A DNA stretch of 64,000 nt from Phytoseiulus persimilis (GCA_037576195.1 CM075102.1:40916745-40980744), one strand, 5' to 3'; positions 35,020 through 49,400 are shown, numbered from the stretch's first letter. Made by a program: numbers and translations. The notes: generated from the letters alone by a model not told the origin.

Positions 35020-37620
35020 TGATAAATGGAAGAGATGAACTTTGACAGATGGAGGAAGAGAGACAACCCACTTTATGAAAAATGAAAGAAGGGGCATTGA
35101 TATAAGTAATAAGGGGAATCGTCTGCGGTACTGCTGCGATGACGAGGAGGAAGTTGAGTAGAATGAAAATTGATGAATAAATAATTACGAGAAAAAGTGG
35201 ATCACAGCCAAAGTTTATTAAAAAATTACGTTGAAACCCCGTGTATTCATTCAGGCCCTAGTACTGATGGTTTTCAGTGATATAGGACGGAGTCCATGCA
35301 GGATTACTAGAGAACGCGATCCACACGAACCGGATGTTTTCCTCCACCATCGTTGTTTCACTCTGGCGTTTGCCCGAAAACAATGGGCTCAATCTGCGCG
35401 CCGTGTGATTGTCTTTCTCCGCTGAGTCCCGAACCTTTTCCAAGACGCGTAGTTGGGATGAGTCGCTATGGATAGTCAACAGCCAGAATATCTTCGCAAC
35501 CGCGACTCCTTCTATCAACTTCCACGGCCTGCATGCTGAAGCGGCTTCTCGATCGATTTCTTCTCGAACGAGGGGAGCGGGAATCCCTCGATCCCAAGCT
35601 CTACTCCGAGTGAGGCCGTTCCGTGTACGACGTCCGATCCAGCCTCGGATGAGGATCCAAATCGTTCAGCCCAAAGGTTCACAGGCGCGTATCGATCCTC
35701 CACCTGATCGTTCCAGGAGGAATTGAAGGCCTCGCAGCAATCTCAATCCAAGATGTTGGTAGACCTCGGAACTTTCCCGCAAGCTTTCTGTTGCCGGAAC
35801 AGAAATAGCAAATCTGTGGGCGTGCCGCCTGTCGTTTCGGGGGCTGGGTCGCTGCGAGCCAGAGTGCAGCAAAATGAATAACTTGCATTCAGGGACCTGC
35901 TCGGAGTCTTGCTGGTCGCGTCCTGTCTCGAGGAACAAGTTGGAATCCTCCCAAGAGTTCAATATGGCCGCGGGCACGTTTTGGGTCGCCGACGCGTTTC
36001 GTTAGTTAGTTGTTGTTGTCGTTGCTTCTGTTGTTGTCGATGGCGAGCCGCGTGGCCGCCCTCGTCGTCAGCGGCAGCTCGGTTGTTTGGTTTGAGTCCT
36101 GTTTTTATCTGCACGCGTGAGGCCACACCGGGAGCGTGCTCTCCTGTTCTTATTAGACGGAGGCGACGAAGGATTACCGAGGGCTTAACCAGACCCTAGC
36201 GGTCGCTTAGTTCCACTGCGGGTTGCCGTTTGCAGCGTCAAGAAGCATCGCTGCTGTTGTCCTCTGCAATCGAGAGGTCGAGCCATGCTCGGTGAGCTCC
36301 GTCCCAAGAGCCAAACTCGTTACAAAGCTGAACGGGCAGCTGCAATCGACCGTTCGAACGCGGTGAGCGCTCCGAGAGGTTGATGGGCAGGAGGCGGGAA
36401 AATTGTTTTCAAAAGATAATGTCGCTCAAAAAGCCCGGAGGAAAAAGCTCGGGATCGATCGGGCTCGAAATGGGGCAAATCATCGACGAATCGAGAGAGT
36501 TCTCGTCCGGAAATAGATGTTCTCGATCGACTTTTGAAGCGACCGAGCGCGTGACGCTGACTGCGTGTCATCAGCGAACGATCCGCGACGAATATGCCGT
36601 TTCGTCTCCTCTTTTCTCCAGATTTCGTTCCGATACCGGTTTGGCTACAGCTAATAGAAGTTGAAGGAAATTCGGACGTCGTCTCTCCGCCGACCATTTG
36701 CAAGAAACATCGTATCGATTATCGTTTTCAGAGTGAGCGGTGAAAGGACCTCTTACCGCCCGATCTTGCGTCGCCGTTGACTCAAGCGTGAAGCTGAGAA
36801 CAAATCTCGACTACATGAGAGCGGCGTCCACGAAAAGTTTCGAGGTATTTCTCACAGGGCGGTGACAGATGTAGCGCTCTTTCTCGCCGAGGTTATAGAC
36901 TCGCACACTTTCAGGTCGTATCCAAGGACGTCGCTGACGTCCTCACAAAGATTTTCAGCACCGCAGACACGAACGCCGGCCCGAAGTGGGACGAAAACGC
37001 GCTTCGTGCGCTCAGCGGAGGAAAAACGACTCCACGCTCAATTTGCTCCAAGAGCAACGCGGAGGCAACCGGTGTCTCGCAATCCAGGACAGAACGGGGA
37101 GCAGACGCAACAGGATGCTGCGAGAAACAAAGCTTGATTCACACCCCTCTTTCATTCCCTCATTCGCATCCGAATCGGCACGTTCTGGTGGAGTGATTGC
37201 TCTCGGCGCCGGTGCGGCCTTCTTCTGGTAGATTTCCCCGCAGTTCCGCAGGGAATCAAGAGGAGATCATCTGCCAGCTCGAGCCAGAGTGCAATGCTTC
37301 AACGTCGTGGTCCCGATGCGACAAACTCGAGGACGAACTATTCTGGTCTGGTTTGCCATCGATACGACAAGGCGATATGTGGTCTGTTGCATCAAAATGC
37401 AGGCAGGAGATGCGAGGCCTGGTGGAGGGGTCCTCGAACACGAGACGGCCAAAGAGCATGTGCGAGAAGCAGAACCTCTTCACAATGGAGCTCGCTGTTA
37501 GGGATTATCATGTTAATACAGCAGCGGGAGCGGTGCAGCCCCGGGAACAACAAGCACTGCGAGTCCTTCACTCAGTGATTCAGTCTATTCCTCTCGTTCT
37601 CGCTTCTAACCGACAGGGAA

Positions 37621-37651
37621 GCTCCGTGCACAATGGAACCGTGCACGGAGC
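37621..37651. repeat. 11-bp perfect inverted repeat, 9-nt loop
   Basis: GCTCCGTGCAC (37621-37631) pairs perfectly with GTGCACGGAGC (37641-37651) around AATGGAACC. No terminator T-run or known element context is seen. Confidence 0.8.
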
Positions 37652-40600
37652 ACTCCTGGTTCGCTCCCCATAGGATTTGCACGTCAGCGGCAGCAAACAG
37701 CGTCATTTTCGAGTTTAGGATTGAAGCGGGCCGGGCGCAAGCTCCACACTCACAACACAGGGCTCTCTTCATCCCCTCGCGCCACCTACACACAACAGAC
37801 GCATAACCATACAATATCATATACTTCACAGAGACGTCAGGGGCAGTTCCCGAATGGTTTGCCCATCTACTCGCGCGCAGCTATTTCAAAGGAAGTAACG
37901 TCTGTCGCTTCTGATACTCTACGAGGTTCTTGTTCTCGACAGCGGCTTCCAAGCAGTGCTGTTCATGCACTTCACAAAGAAGCGACAACTCATTCCTCTC
38001 AGATGTAAGAAAGCTCTGGCATCGGCCCTTCCCAGGGGTTCCTTCTCGCAGTCCGCGCCGTGGAATTCCCCCAACGTTTCTCCGGGAGGTTTTATAACCG
38101 AGAGATCCTTTGCTTTTTGGTTCCCATCGGGAGAAAGCACCTCTTCCAGCGAACCGGCGCAGATGTTTACGCGAGAACCAACAGGAGCCGCGAGCGGATA
38201 GTATAGAGCGACGTTGAGAAAGAGCGGACCTAGCAAACATATTTTCTTTGGCGAACACCAGCTGAACTCGGGGTTCGTATCGAGACGAGAGCGAAGTAGG
38301 AAAATAAGCCGCGGAGGAAACCTCTACCCGCTCCGTTCACAACATCGTTCCCCAACCGAGGTTTCCTCCCCCCCTCTCTCTCTTTTCCATTCTCTCTCTC
38401 TGAGGCTGTCGTTTTGTTCAGAACAACGCACTCGAATGAGGCAGTGGTCGAGCTCGTCGACCGCGGCCATGACTCCAGAGGAATTCGTGAGCTGCCGGGC
38501 GAAAGAGAACCCAATGATCGTGTATGAATATCGGGACATCGCACAACCATCCATCATTGGAGGGACAGCGGGCTAACTCGTCCTTCCTCTGAACGTAGCG
38601 GATAACATCGGTTTGACGCTCCAGACCGTGGCTTCTTCGTTGATTCCAACCGTCGTGTGGTATGGCCCGAAGGGGAACGGATGTAAGGCATCTGCATTCC
38701 TCGCCTCAGACGGCCTCCCGACCTCCGGGGTGAGAGAGTCTCGACAAGGGAGTCTGACGCCTGACCATTTCTACGAGAGTGGAACCCGTTGAGCACCACT
38801 CGACGGTCAGACATATTCGCCCAAGATTAGTGCCGACTCCAGGCTGGATGGTCTCCAGGTAAGGAAGTTAACGCGACGTGGTGCTTTGGCCGAATTCGTT
38901 GCAACCCGTTGGTATGACATGAACGTTTGCACAGAATTGAGGTTCAAGAATAGTCGGGAAAGAGGACCCGCAAAGCACGTTGATCCGTCGGAGATGCGGT
39001 GAGCCTCAACTACAACGAGCAGCGAAACAGCCACGATTTCTCGGTTTCACGAAGTGTCGTGGCTTCTCTAACGCAAGTGTATGCTCTTTTATCTGCACGG
39101 GGAAACCTGCCCGTCTCCTGCAAGGTCCTCCTGTTCAATGGTACCCTACGGTGAGAGGACACGGGAGTCCAACCTCCGTATCGCCGGGAGGCGCTGATTC
39201 ACTGGAAACCGGCCGTCTCTCATTTTCGCGAACAAACATTGGAGCGCATGGAGCTTTAGGCCTCTGCCCCTGCTGAAACCCTTCCAAGCCAAGCGGGCTC
39301 GGAGCCTCCTGAGGAATATCAGAGGCGAGAGGAGAAACAGGAAGACGTCGATGGGGTTCCACTACCTTGACATCCAGCGAAACAAAGCAAGTGTGGAATT
39401 CGCGGTCGGGGCCAGGAGTCGACATGCGAATTCCCATGAGAAAACCTTCGTTCCGCATATAGAGATTTGTCGCCGGCAAGCGGAAGCAGAAGAGCGCCAC
39501 GATAAATAAACTGAGGTTCTGTCCTCAATCTGATTTCGAATGTTCCTCCATGAACTGCCATTTCCTGGGTCTATCGGGGAGGCGACACATAGGAGTCCTA
39601 CAAGAGGAGACGATTTTGGAGGGGGCCGATAACAGGGCCGATTTAGAAGGGGGCTCAGCAGGCGCGCGACTCAAAAATCTCCCAACTGATAAGTGGATCA
39701 GAAGAAGGCCCGTCACCCACGTCCTCTCGGAGGTTTACAAATCCCGCAGCCAGATCGCTATGTCGTCGGGGGAGCCAGAATGCTAGGAGGAATCCTCAAG
39801 CTGCCGAATTAACCTCATCGATGACCGCTGCGAGATGCGACTTACATGTTGGGCTGTACTTTCTTCTACCGCTGCTGGCCTCGACAGCTTGATTCGGTCC
39901 TTATCTGAGGTGTGTGCCGAGGACAGCTGAGCTTGCTCATCATGTCTGAACGGAGAACCAGAACTTACTGAGCTCGTGCTTGGACTGTGGAGCCCAAAAC
40001 CCGAGAAAGGTAGCATAGGGAACTTCCCTAAATCGCGATTCGGTCGGTACCTCCGACAAGATTTTGATGATTATGGTCCCCGGAATTCATATCCGCGGGT
40101 TCCAACCTCACTGGTTCCTGACGGTGACCCTGAGCGATTTCCAGTGATGCTGAAGTGACGCACTCTGTCATCGGAGCTCTCCAGGCGTGTCCTAATTCAT
40201 TAAAGAGGCCAGCGAACTTCTGAGATCACGTTGAAGCTTCAAGGTGCTCGTACTCTGCAATGAATGGTTCAGAATTGATGAACGAGATCAAACGGTTCGA
40301 GATGAAAGTCCGAGTTATTTTTCTTCTCCGCACTTGGAACTTCAGCAGCAACCTATATTGTTGCAAAACCGTATTCCCAAGCGAGCTCGATGCGGCACTG
40401 GGTCCCCCTGTTCGACGCGATCGATACATACCTTTAGCAAAGACTTCGGCGCGGAATGAGCGGTTCTCTTTTAGAATCGGGCAATTTCGATTCGCTCAGT
40501 ATTGGGAGCCGAGGAAGTTATTCTAGCGCTACAGCAGTCAACTCAAACATGATTACTCCGAATCGACCCTCGACTCCCCGTCCCATCTTTGCTGACACAC

Positions 40601-42368
40601 TCTCCAAGCGGGGCTCCATTCACAGTCCAAAAGTAAAAGTTCCAAAACAGGCTCAATTGCGAGAAGGAGAGAGCCTGCCGGATTCGTTTCATCCATTATG
40701 GAAATTGTTTGTGTCGGTCATATCGATGGATCGCTGTGATGAGCGCTCCGGATTCCGTAATTCGCGAATTTTCGACACAGATGAAGCTTCTAATCGATGC
40801 TGGAAACGAACAGGTTCCAAAGCATATTGAATCCCAGGAGGATCGCGTCATTAGGCACTCTACAGTCACCGCGAACAGCTGCGCGAACGAGGGGCCGTCC
40901 CAGGACTATGCCGAAATTGGTAGACAGCAGCCTACGTACCACGAGGAGACCTGCGTTTCGAGAGAGAACAGTCAGAATGTGCAAACGAGACACCCCAAGA
41001 GAGCGAGGGAGAAGAACGTGGTGTTGCTCTAATTAGAAGCAGAGGATCACTACGCCGAGGCAGGAAAGAGCAAATTCCGGATGTTTCAGCGAGAACCCTA
41101 CTACCACCTGCTGCCAGGAAAAATCGACATTCGGTCGCTCAGGCGGCTTTCTAGCGAGCTCGTGTTGTAGTCGGTGGCTTTGGACTCGTGCCGAACACCT
41201 CTCGTGCAGCAGAAAAAGCACTCTGAGTGGAGCTGACCGTGGCTTGTGAGAAGGTTGACGCGGAACTCCTGTTTGCACAAGGTAATTCGTCAGGGGATGC
41301 CTGTTCCTTGCGGAGTTCCATTCTTCTGGCAGTATGATCGTAGAATTCATATGTGGGCTATCTGAGGACCTTGCTATCACTAGTTCAACTCGCGCCAATT
41401 CCTGGTTTCGAAACGTCCAACTCTGAGAGAAATGTGTCATTTGCAACGGAAGCTATTGCTGTCTTCCTGCATTCCGACATGCTATACGACGAGACAACGT
41501 CGATCAGTGATCTTTTATCCGACGTGACGCGCCGAACAAGGGAACACGGCCACGATGATGACGGCACGAGCCAGGCACGAGCAAGAGTGGATCCCAAACG
41601 AAAGAGCGAACGACTACGCAATCCTGTGGTGCAGCAAACTAGTCACCGAGAGGGACGAAACAGCGGTGTTGTTCCGCGAGCCTTCATCCGTCAGCGGCAG
41701 AGCCGGCGGCGTCGTCACTCGTCTACGAGAAATTATCTCATTTCAGGAAGATCTTCCGTCACTGATGTACCGTCAACGGTCGTTCGTCAAGCGTCCAACT
41801 ATTGCGTCAGGCGTTGAGACATTCGCAGTCGACGGACGCGGCATGTTCCAAACTTCTGGAACTTGTGTACACTGGAAAAATCTCGGGTGTTGCCATCCGT
41901 TCCATGTGAACACCCACCGAAGGTTTTGGTTCGTTTTCTCCATCGAAACTCGTACGAGTCCGGGCTGAATGGGTATCGGTCGTCGGATATGCACCTCATT
42001 TACCCGGGAATATTCAACGGCGATCAGGCGAAACCGATGAGTAAGATTCAAAGGCGACGCCCGATGAGCTCCGCGCGATACCCGATCGAACCAAGTTGAA
42101 CGACGCTCTTGCATCGAAAAATGGAGAAATGTTATACGCTGGCATGAATGGTTCCATCCATCATCCAGATTGTTGTCGATTCATGGAACAGTTCTGGACT
42201 GCCCCATCCAAGGTTCAGAGTTATATCCCTCTAGTCTGATGAGTTAAGAGCCTCCTGGTCGAAGGAAACGAGTTATCCTGAGCGAACTCCCCCACAAGAC
42301 CTATGCCTGAAGAAATTTCAGTACTTCTCAGGTTTCGGGGAGATCGTGTACCCATTTTCCTCCCCCCT

Positions 42369-42379
42369 CCCCCCCCCCC
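42369..42379. repeat. poly-C tract (11 nt)
   Basis: Eleven consecutive cytosines, preceded by a C6 run at 42362-42367. Confidence 0.95.
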
Positions 42380-45300
42380 TCTTCCCTGGAGGCTTCTCTG
42401 CACCGTCAAGGTCGAACGGCGGAAGCGCGTCGGCTCCCGATCATCGAGCAGGGGATCCCTCTCCGACTTTAGCTCGGAATGAATCAAAATCGTGGGGAGC
42501 CGACTTTGGCTGCGCGAATCTCCTCGTGTGGTGCAAGCTCGGTGAACTTCCAGCAACCTCGGCATACTCACGGCTCTCATATTCCCGGCATCAGCTTTCG
42601 ATTGCGACGGAGAGACGTGCGTCATCTGAAAAGTCGAGACTCGAAAATCGAAACGTCTACTGCAGACGAAGCCTCATCTCACGAGGTCCTGAGACTTTGC
42701 GATGACCCCGGTTTTGGATCTCGCAGACATATCCATAGCTTTACTGATCGAGGGCTCTCGATCAACTGATCCTGATAGCCTCCCCGATGGGGAAAGATGT
42801 GGCGGACCGAGCCACATATCCGGCTTGAAAATGAGGTTTGCTCATCATTCAATCCCTCGCTTGCCTTATTCCGCTCCATATCGGAGATGAAGCTCGTGCG
42901 AATGGAGGTGGCTAGTGTCGACAATAACGACAGCTCTTCGAGACCGTCACCCTAATCGAGCTGGAGCGCCAATCAATCAGCTTCCTTTGAAGAGCCCAGC
43001 ATGGCGAGTTTCGTCATGTTCCCTTGTGAGATGAAACTCTGAAAACAAAATGAGTGTGACCGCCGAGGAGGAGAATGGAGCGGGGAGGAATGAGGCTCAA
43101 AATCAGGATGAGGACGAGATTTGATAGTGCCGGACCTGGGCAGTTGGGGAAATTATTCAAAATCTTCCTCTGCGCATTTGGGTCGATCGGGAGCAAGATT
43201 TCATCCTTCATAAACCCAATTACGATTTTGATTTCCCCCCTATCGCTGACCAACAAAGGTTATGAGTGGGGCCCGAAAGTTTATGCACTTCTCCGAAATT
43301 TCCCCCCTCATCGCAATCGATTTATCTCAAGCATCCGGTTGAAAAAAAAAAACAAAAAAATGCATGAACTTCCGGGCCCTAGTTTTGAGAGCTCCCCGGC
43401 TGCGCTTCTCTCTGTGGAAATGAGTTTGCTCGCGAAGGGTCATCATCAACATTGATCCATGATACGCAATGCGGTTCCATCTTTTTGCAGATCGCGTTCT
43501 GACAAGGAATACGGTCTCATGTCTCGCCCAGCTACCCTCAGAATACATTTCGTCGTTCATGTGACGGGCTAAAGTTCGAGTACGCAAAACTGCGTTGCGC
43601 CGACGCGGATCCGTAGCGGAATGCTGTCTCAGGATAGTGGGGCAACCGCAGCTGAGCCTCTCACCAAGGAACTTCGTTTTTCGAGGGAAAGTTTGAAACT
43701 ATCAAGGTAATATCTCTGATTTAGTCAGGAGAACCGTGCAAGCTCGGCACACACTGAGTCGCGGCACTCCGTTCCCGCCGTGGCGAGGGAATCCCTCAGA
43801 GGATCTCCATGAAGAGCGGAGTTGAGTTCGCCACAGCAAAGGAGGGAGGACCGCAACGCTTGCTCAGACTTCGGTCAATAACCCCTCATTGCTCACTGGT
43901 TGGATAGACAGGCTACGGAGTCAGTCTATACCTCACTCGTAGATCTTCATTGACGTCACATCGACTGGTGGAGTTGGTCTCGAGGCGGTGGGTTCGATTT
44001 CTACAGCTTCCTCTCTATCTTCGAGAGTGGTCTCCCGACTTCCCGTTCTCACCAAGAGTAAAAATTATCCGGGCGATATCCCGCTCCCCATGTTCGAATA
44101 GTCGAAGATCGATTGTTATGTGGCTGTCCTACTTGAGCTTGTTGGTGACCATGAAGCTTTCTGGAAACTGATGATATCATTCCGTGCAGTGGCGCTTGGA
44201 TGATCGCTTCAGGACCGGCCTCGACGGGTCTGATGAGTGGAGGCCGGATTGAGTCCCGGAACAATGAGGATGAGTAGATTTTTCCGGAAGTGATTTAGAA
44301 TCTTCATCCACTCCGTGACAGGCTGTCCCATTGTGAATATGCCTCCCCACCCCCAGAAAGAAAGTTTCAACCAGTCTCGCTTTGAAGTCTTGGAGTTTTC
44401 CTCGCGGGATCTGAAAACAGTATCTTTGTTGATGTCACTTCCGCCCTTGAGTTGTGGGTGTCATACGTGATGTGCCCTGGCGAGGGTTGGGTCGTAGAGT
44501 CGGCCGGTCAAGAGGACAAAAACAGCAACGGAGTCGCCCTTCATCACTCACTCGAATAGACTAGTGGAACCAGGCAGCGGAGGCCGAGGACGCTTCCATC
44601 CCTGATCCACGGAAAAACCTCACGGCCAATGAACCAACCAGGCAAAATCCACGTATTCAGCAGTGGAAGAAGACTTGACCCGCGGTCATTTGCCAAACCC
44701 AACAGGGACCCATCAAAGAACCCACCCTGCCTGGAAGGAGGAAGGGACACCCTGGAATAAAATAATCACTGCTGCGCATGACAGTCACGGACATGGTGAA
44801 TCCCCGGGTGCGTAGATTTCAAAATTCACTATGGCAGCAGATCTGTTAGTTCAGAGCACACTAAGCGGATTCTGCACAATGCTCAAGATCACCTATTCTG
44901 TTTCTCGGATGCGAGTTCTCTCGGAAAATCCTAGCCTAATCCTTACCTGCCTGTTCGTTTCGTTCTTTCCTATTCTCCCCTCGCATTTGAACAGGATGGA
45001 TTACCTTGAATTTTTCTCCGAGCTGCCGCCTCGAGTTCCGAGCTCTGCTGATGATCGGGCCGTCGCTATAGCATCCAGGGAGCTCCTTCTTCAGGTCTCT
45101 AATCCTCATCGGTGCATGGGAGGAAAAAGAGATGCAACTCAACCTCTCGTTGATAAGAAGTCTTGCACGGATCATCTCATGAATGGTGGACGGAACTGTA
45201 AGGACGGAACTGAGAATCGTGGGTAATGGATCAGACTTCTCTCGAGCTCTGCGTCAGCGTCTTTGTTGGGTTTTGTTCAGGTATGAGAACGTCCTAATCC

Positions 45301-46409
45301 TGGAGGTCCCCCGCTTGGTCTTTTCTGTCGAGTTCTTGATGCGACTTTCGTTCCAGTATCGCGCGTGTCTCTCCGCAGCCATCCACGAGTATATGATCTG
45401 AGAGGCCTATTCCGAGAGCACCGAAGTTCGATAGGTGGCTTCATTCATCTTTCAAATGTATTTCTCTCTGTGGTGTTCCCCTCCAGGACTTTCGATCAGA
45501 TTTAGCTCAAGTCAGAAAACCAAATCATCTTCTCGAGCTCAATGGAGTGCTCATGAAGAGACACTTTGCTGCTTAGACGCCGAATTGACATGAGCTTATT
45601 TGCGAAGGTTCAAGATATAATCACGCTGATCCAATTCAATGATTGCGATAAGTCGAGAATTGTGTGGTAAGCCTATTTGAAACGGTCAAACCCAGAGCTC
45701 CGAGTCAGCTCCTGCACTGCCGGAGACAGCTGAATGACCCGCGGGTGTTAATCCTGATCGTTCTCGTTGAGTGACTCGCCGACTCGAAGTAAATCAATCT
45801 TCATATTCAATGGTCCAGCTTCCGCAATTATCCATCTCGAGATGCGACTCCGGATGACCTGAAGTCAGAAACATGTCAACGAGACTCTATGACGTGCTGC
45901 TTATTTCGGCTTCCATTTTGACAACGAAAAACCTCTTGCAAAACAAGTCTCTCTCCCAGAGCAAGCACGTTTCACATGAACACCGAAAGATGAACAAAGT
46001 GATAAATACACCCTGCCAACATCGACGTTTAGCGTCAATGGATGAGCTCCGCAGTGGCAGTTGGCTGCTTTCAGGGCACCGCTGCATCACAAAAGATGCA
46101 TTCTTCCCTATACGTCTAGCTGATTCTTTCTTGTTCTCCTTGCCTGAACTGCTGGTCTTATGAATATATGAAGCTCATCCCTGGAGAAGGTTCCCATCGC
46201 TTCGGCCGTCACTTCTGCCTCTTCTTATACAGATAGCCGCCACCAACGGCGCGGCGGGAGCTTGGCACGGCCTTAGCAACATTGGATCTAACAAAAAATC
46301 GCTCGTTCGCCAGAGCCAGTTCTCATTGAGTATTCGAAGAGGATTCATCTCCGACGGACCGACGGAAGACTGATGTGCTCCTGGGAGACACCGGCGTGCC
46401 GACCCCCCT

Positions 46410-46421
46410 CCCCCCCCCCCC
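46410..46421. repeat. poly-C tract (12 nt)
   Basis: Twelve consecutive cytosines, preceded by a C6 run at 46403-46408. Confidence 0.95.
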
Positions 46422-49400
46422 GCGAGACAGCTAGCCAGCCGTGCAGAAGCCCCGTCTCGACGCGATTAAGCACACGTCAATTCAATTATGTACTCACAAT
46501 ATTGGGACGTCTCTGACATATCTTCGTAATGGAATACGCTCGGAGCAACATGATCATCACCAGGATTTTCGGGTGCATCCTCAGCCAGTTCCGGCGGAAA
46601 CGCCATCAAGAGCTGTCTCGTTCGTTGTACCTCGTCCAACTTCGAATATGCTCGGAGCTCCTGCTCGGAATTCCGGGACAGAATGTCGGAGCCAACTTCG
46701 GAGCAGCCCGTGCGAAACGGCTCAGAAAAGAACTCGAAATCGCCATCCAGGTATTCCACGCCGCAGGTGTCGATTTTGAAAGCGGCGCCTGGACGGGAGA
46801 GCATGTAGCGTATCTGCAACGCCCGAGGCCAATCCGACCATCTTCGCAGATGCCAACCGCCCTCGAATGAAAACGCAAGGGGCTGCGGGCCGTGATGCTT
46901 GCAGATGGACGAACCTCCGGGTCTAAGCATCCGAGCAGGCGAACTGCATTCAAGGAACGAACAATCGCCGTTTCCTTCACCGCAGACGCGACCGCGCAGC
47001 CCAAGGCGAGGATTTGAAGTTTCTCCGGGCAGATGCGATCTCACTAGCCACTCGGTTTCAGAGCGACGCTCGCGTAAAAACTTCACCGGAAGCTTTTCAT
47101 CTTTTCATAAAATTCCCCATGCATCCATTCAAGCATTCTGTTCATTACCGAGCTGTATCACTCTCTGCGTCCTCGGCGCTTGTTACAAAGAAAGCAGCAC
47201 TACACCCACATTCTGACTATATCCCCAAGTACGCAGGACGTATGCGGTCAATTGCTCCGATTGGACTCATCCCAGTGGGTCGAATTCTCGGTATCCTGCG
47301 AAGAGATGATGCATGATCAGATCAAACTCCATACATAGATCAGATGCAGGTTTGCCGAGCTATCGAGATCCGTGATGATTTATGAGTTTCACACAGAAAC
47401 CTGTCTAATGGGACACCGTCATCATGAAAAGTGATCCGCCAGCTCGGGTGATCCCATCGCACAGGTCAATGCAAGTAGAGTGCGAGGAACAGCCCACGGT
47501 GAGGAGTGATTTCATAGCGCCCATGGTTCTCTGTCACGGCTTACGACGTATATATACATATGTCATAGCGCGGGTCTCGGGGAAGGATATCTTACTCCTG
47601 AGAAGGTTCGGAGATGGTCTAGAAACAGATCGTTCCGATAATTATTCTGTCGATTTCTCGGGATATTTCGGCGATTAATCGGTCTGATCATGGAAGATCG
47701 GGAAATTCTGTAGTGAAATCGGCAAACTCGACAGAAAGAGAGGCCGCGAAACTGACGGTGCTTTTGAAGTCGGTCGTTCTCATAATTGGGCAAAACCCAC
47801 CAGAGAACCTAACACAGATCTTGCCAGGAAACCTGACAAAAATCCTGACCGAGTGTTGGTCGCAGACCGGTCATCTCTGAAGCTACGGCAGAATCGTCGT
47901 CGTCGCATTCCCTGAAGCGACATCTCAACGTTTTTTCTTCCTTCCCGGTTGCGAGATAGGCTTTTCCGGGTCGCATCCGCGCCGGTAGCATTCGCTGTGA
48001 GATCTCTGATCACACAAGCCGTGGGGAGGGGGACGCTTCAATCCCTGAGTGAAAATCCGTCGACTTGCACTCCCATGTAAAACTGTGTCCAATGTTCGAA
48101 ATGAAGCACCGCGCCAGCCGTTTGCGCAAGCAAGACCGAGGTACTTCGACGAGCTGATCGTTCTTGACGGACAAGAAATTGTTGTCTGTTCGTTCACGAC
48201 GGGAGGACGTTCTCAACGTGGTCGAAACTTGGAAATGTCTTTGCATCTCCTCCTGACAAACTGGGAGGAAGGCGGGCGCGATTGCCTGTGTACAAGCTCC
48301 TCATTCTGCGATTATAAGTATTCGGTTCCCGCGACGTTGTCCGCAGCGAATCCTCGCGGACCATATCGAAATCATAGACGATTTGGAGGCAATACTGAAT
48401 GGTTTTGACATTCGCATGCTCTTTCGAGGCAGTGATGGAAGTTTACCCCAGAGTTAACTCGTATCCTCAGCTCGTGATGTCAACGGCGCTGGCCTAGCGC
48501 GCATTAGCGCATTGACGGATCAGAGCCGGTAATTGTTTCTCGTGTTCCGAGGGTTTGAGAGAATAAATAAATCTGGCCGAAAAAATGAGGACAAAGGGAG
48601 CGATCCGAGGAGTATGCCAATATCGGTAACGGAGAAGTTTGTGGCGCTTTCGCATGTGCCCCATCGTCCTGGGTGATGCTGCGATACCGGGCAACCTAAG
48701 CTGTCATGCTTGCTCGGGTGAGGTTTCGTTTTTGAGATTTCTCGAAAATTTCACTCGACACCACCCTTGGATACTCCCGTCTTCTTGGCTCTCTTCAGGT
48801 ATCCGAGAACGGGGTCTTCGTTCCGTGTGGTACGGGAAGTGCGGTCGATCTCGATTCTCCGAGGAGCTGCGTTCGATTGCAGCTTCTGCGTAAAAAAAAC
48901 GTGCGCGTAACGCGACGCTATCGGTCCTCAAAGACGGGAGAAGCATTGCGCTCGAAACAGCTGAGAACTCAGACTTCTTGCGGCGGGTTGAAGGAAGTGA
49001 GAGCTCTTGGAAGCCCCACATAAATATTAGACCGCTCCGGAGGCAAGACCTTCTCTGGCGCCTGCATCCGATTTAATCTCATCAAAATCGTTTCAAATTA
49101 CTTTCGCGCGGACGCCGCTGAGCGCACAACGCCATCATGCGCTCGGCTCCAATTTTCGTGGTGTTTTATGCTCGCCGAAAATTCATTTTAATCAGGGTCA
49201 ATTTGGGGCGCCTGAGGAGCTAATGCATCCAATCTGCCTGGTCACGTTTCGCAGTCAGAGTTTCCTGGAGAGCCTATCTTGCCAAGAAACAATTGAGAAT
49301 GGGCTCATACCAAGAGCAACTGCGTGTACAACACTGGGCGTCCAGTTTCCGCTTTCTCTCATAATTTGTCGAGTGAGAACATCTCGTGATTGTCCGAAAT

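Noticed and set aside
36957-37137. 61-codon frame after a TTTTCAG acceptor in phase 1, considered as a CUB-gene terminal exon
   Set aside because: The peptide is strongly Arg/Gln/Thr-rich with no hydrophobic anchor or conserved motif, and less plausible than the candidate at 34.1 kb.
43950-44010. tRNA-like B-box string GGGTTCGATTTC
   Set aside because: The supposed T arm pairs only with several G-U wobbles, and no A box, acceptor stem or anticodon arm fits at the required distance.
46466-47086. 206-codon minus-strand frame with a YLDG string, considered as a reverse transcriptase YxDD motif
   Set aside because: The second Asp is Gly, and no other polymerase motif occurs on either side at the expected spacing. 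Composition is ordinary but no family is recognised.
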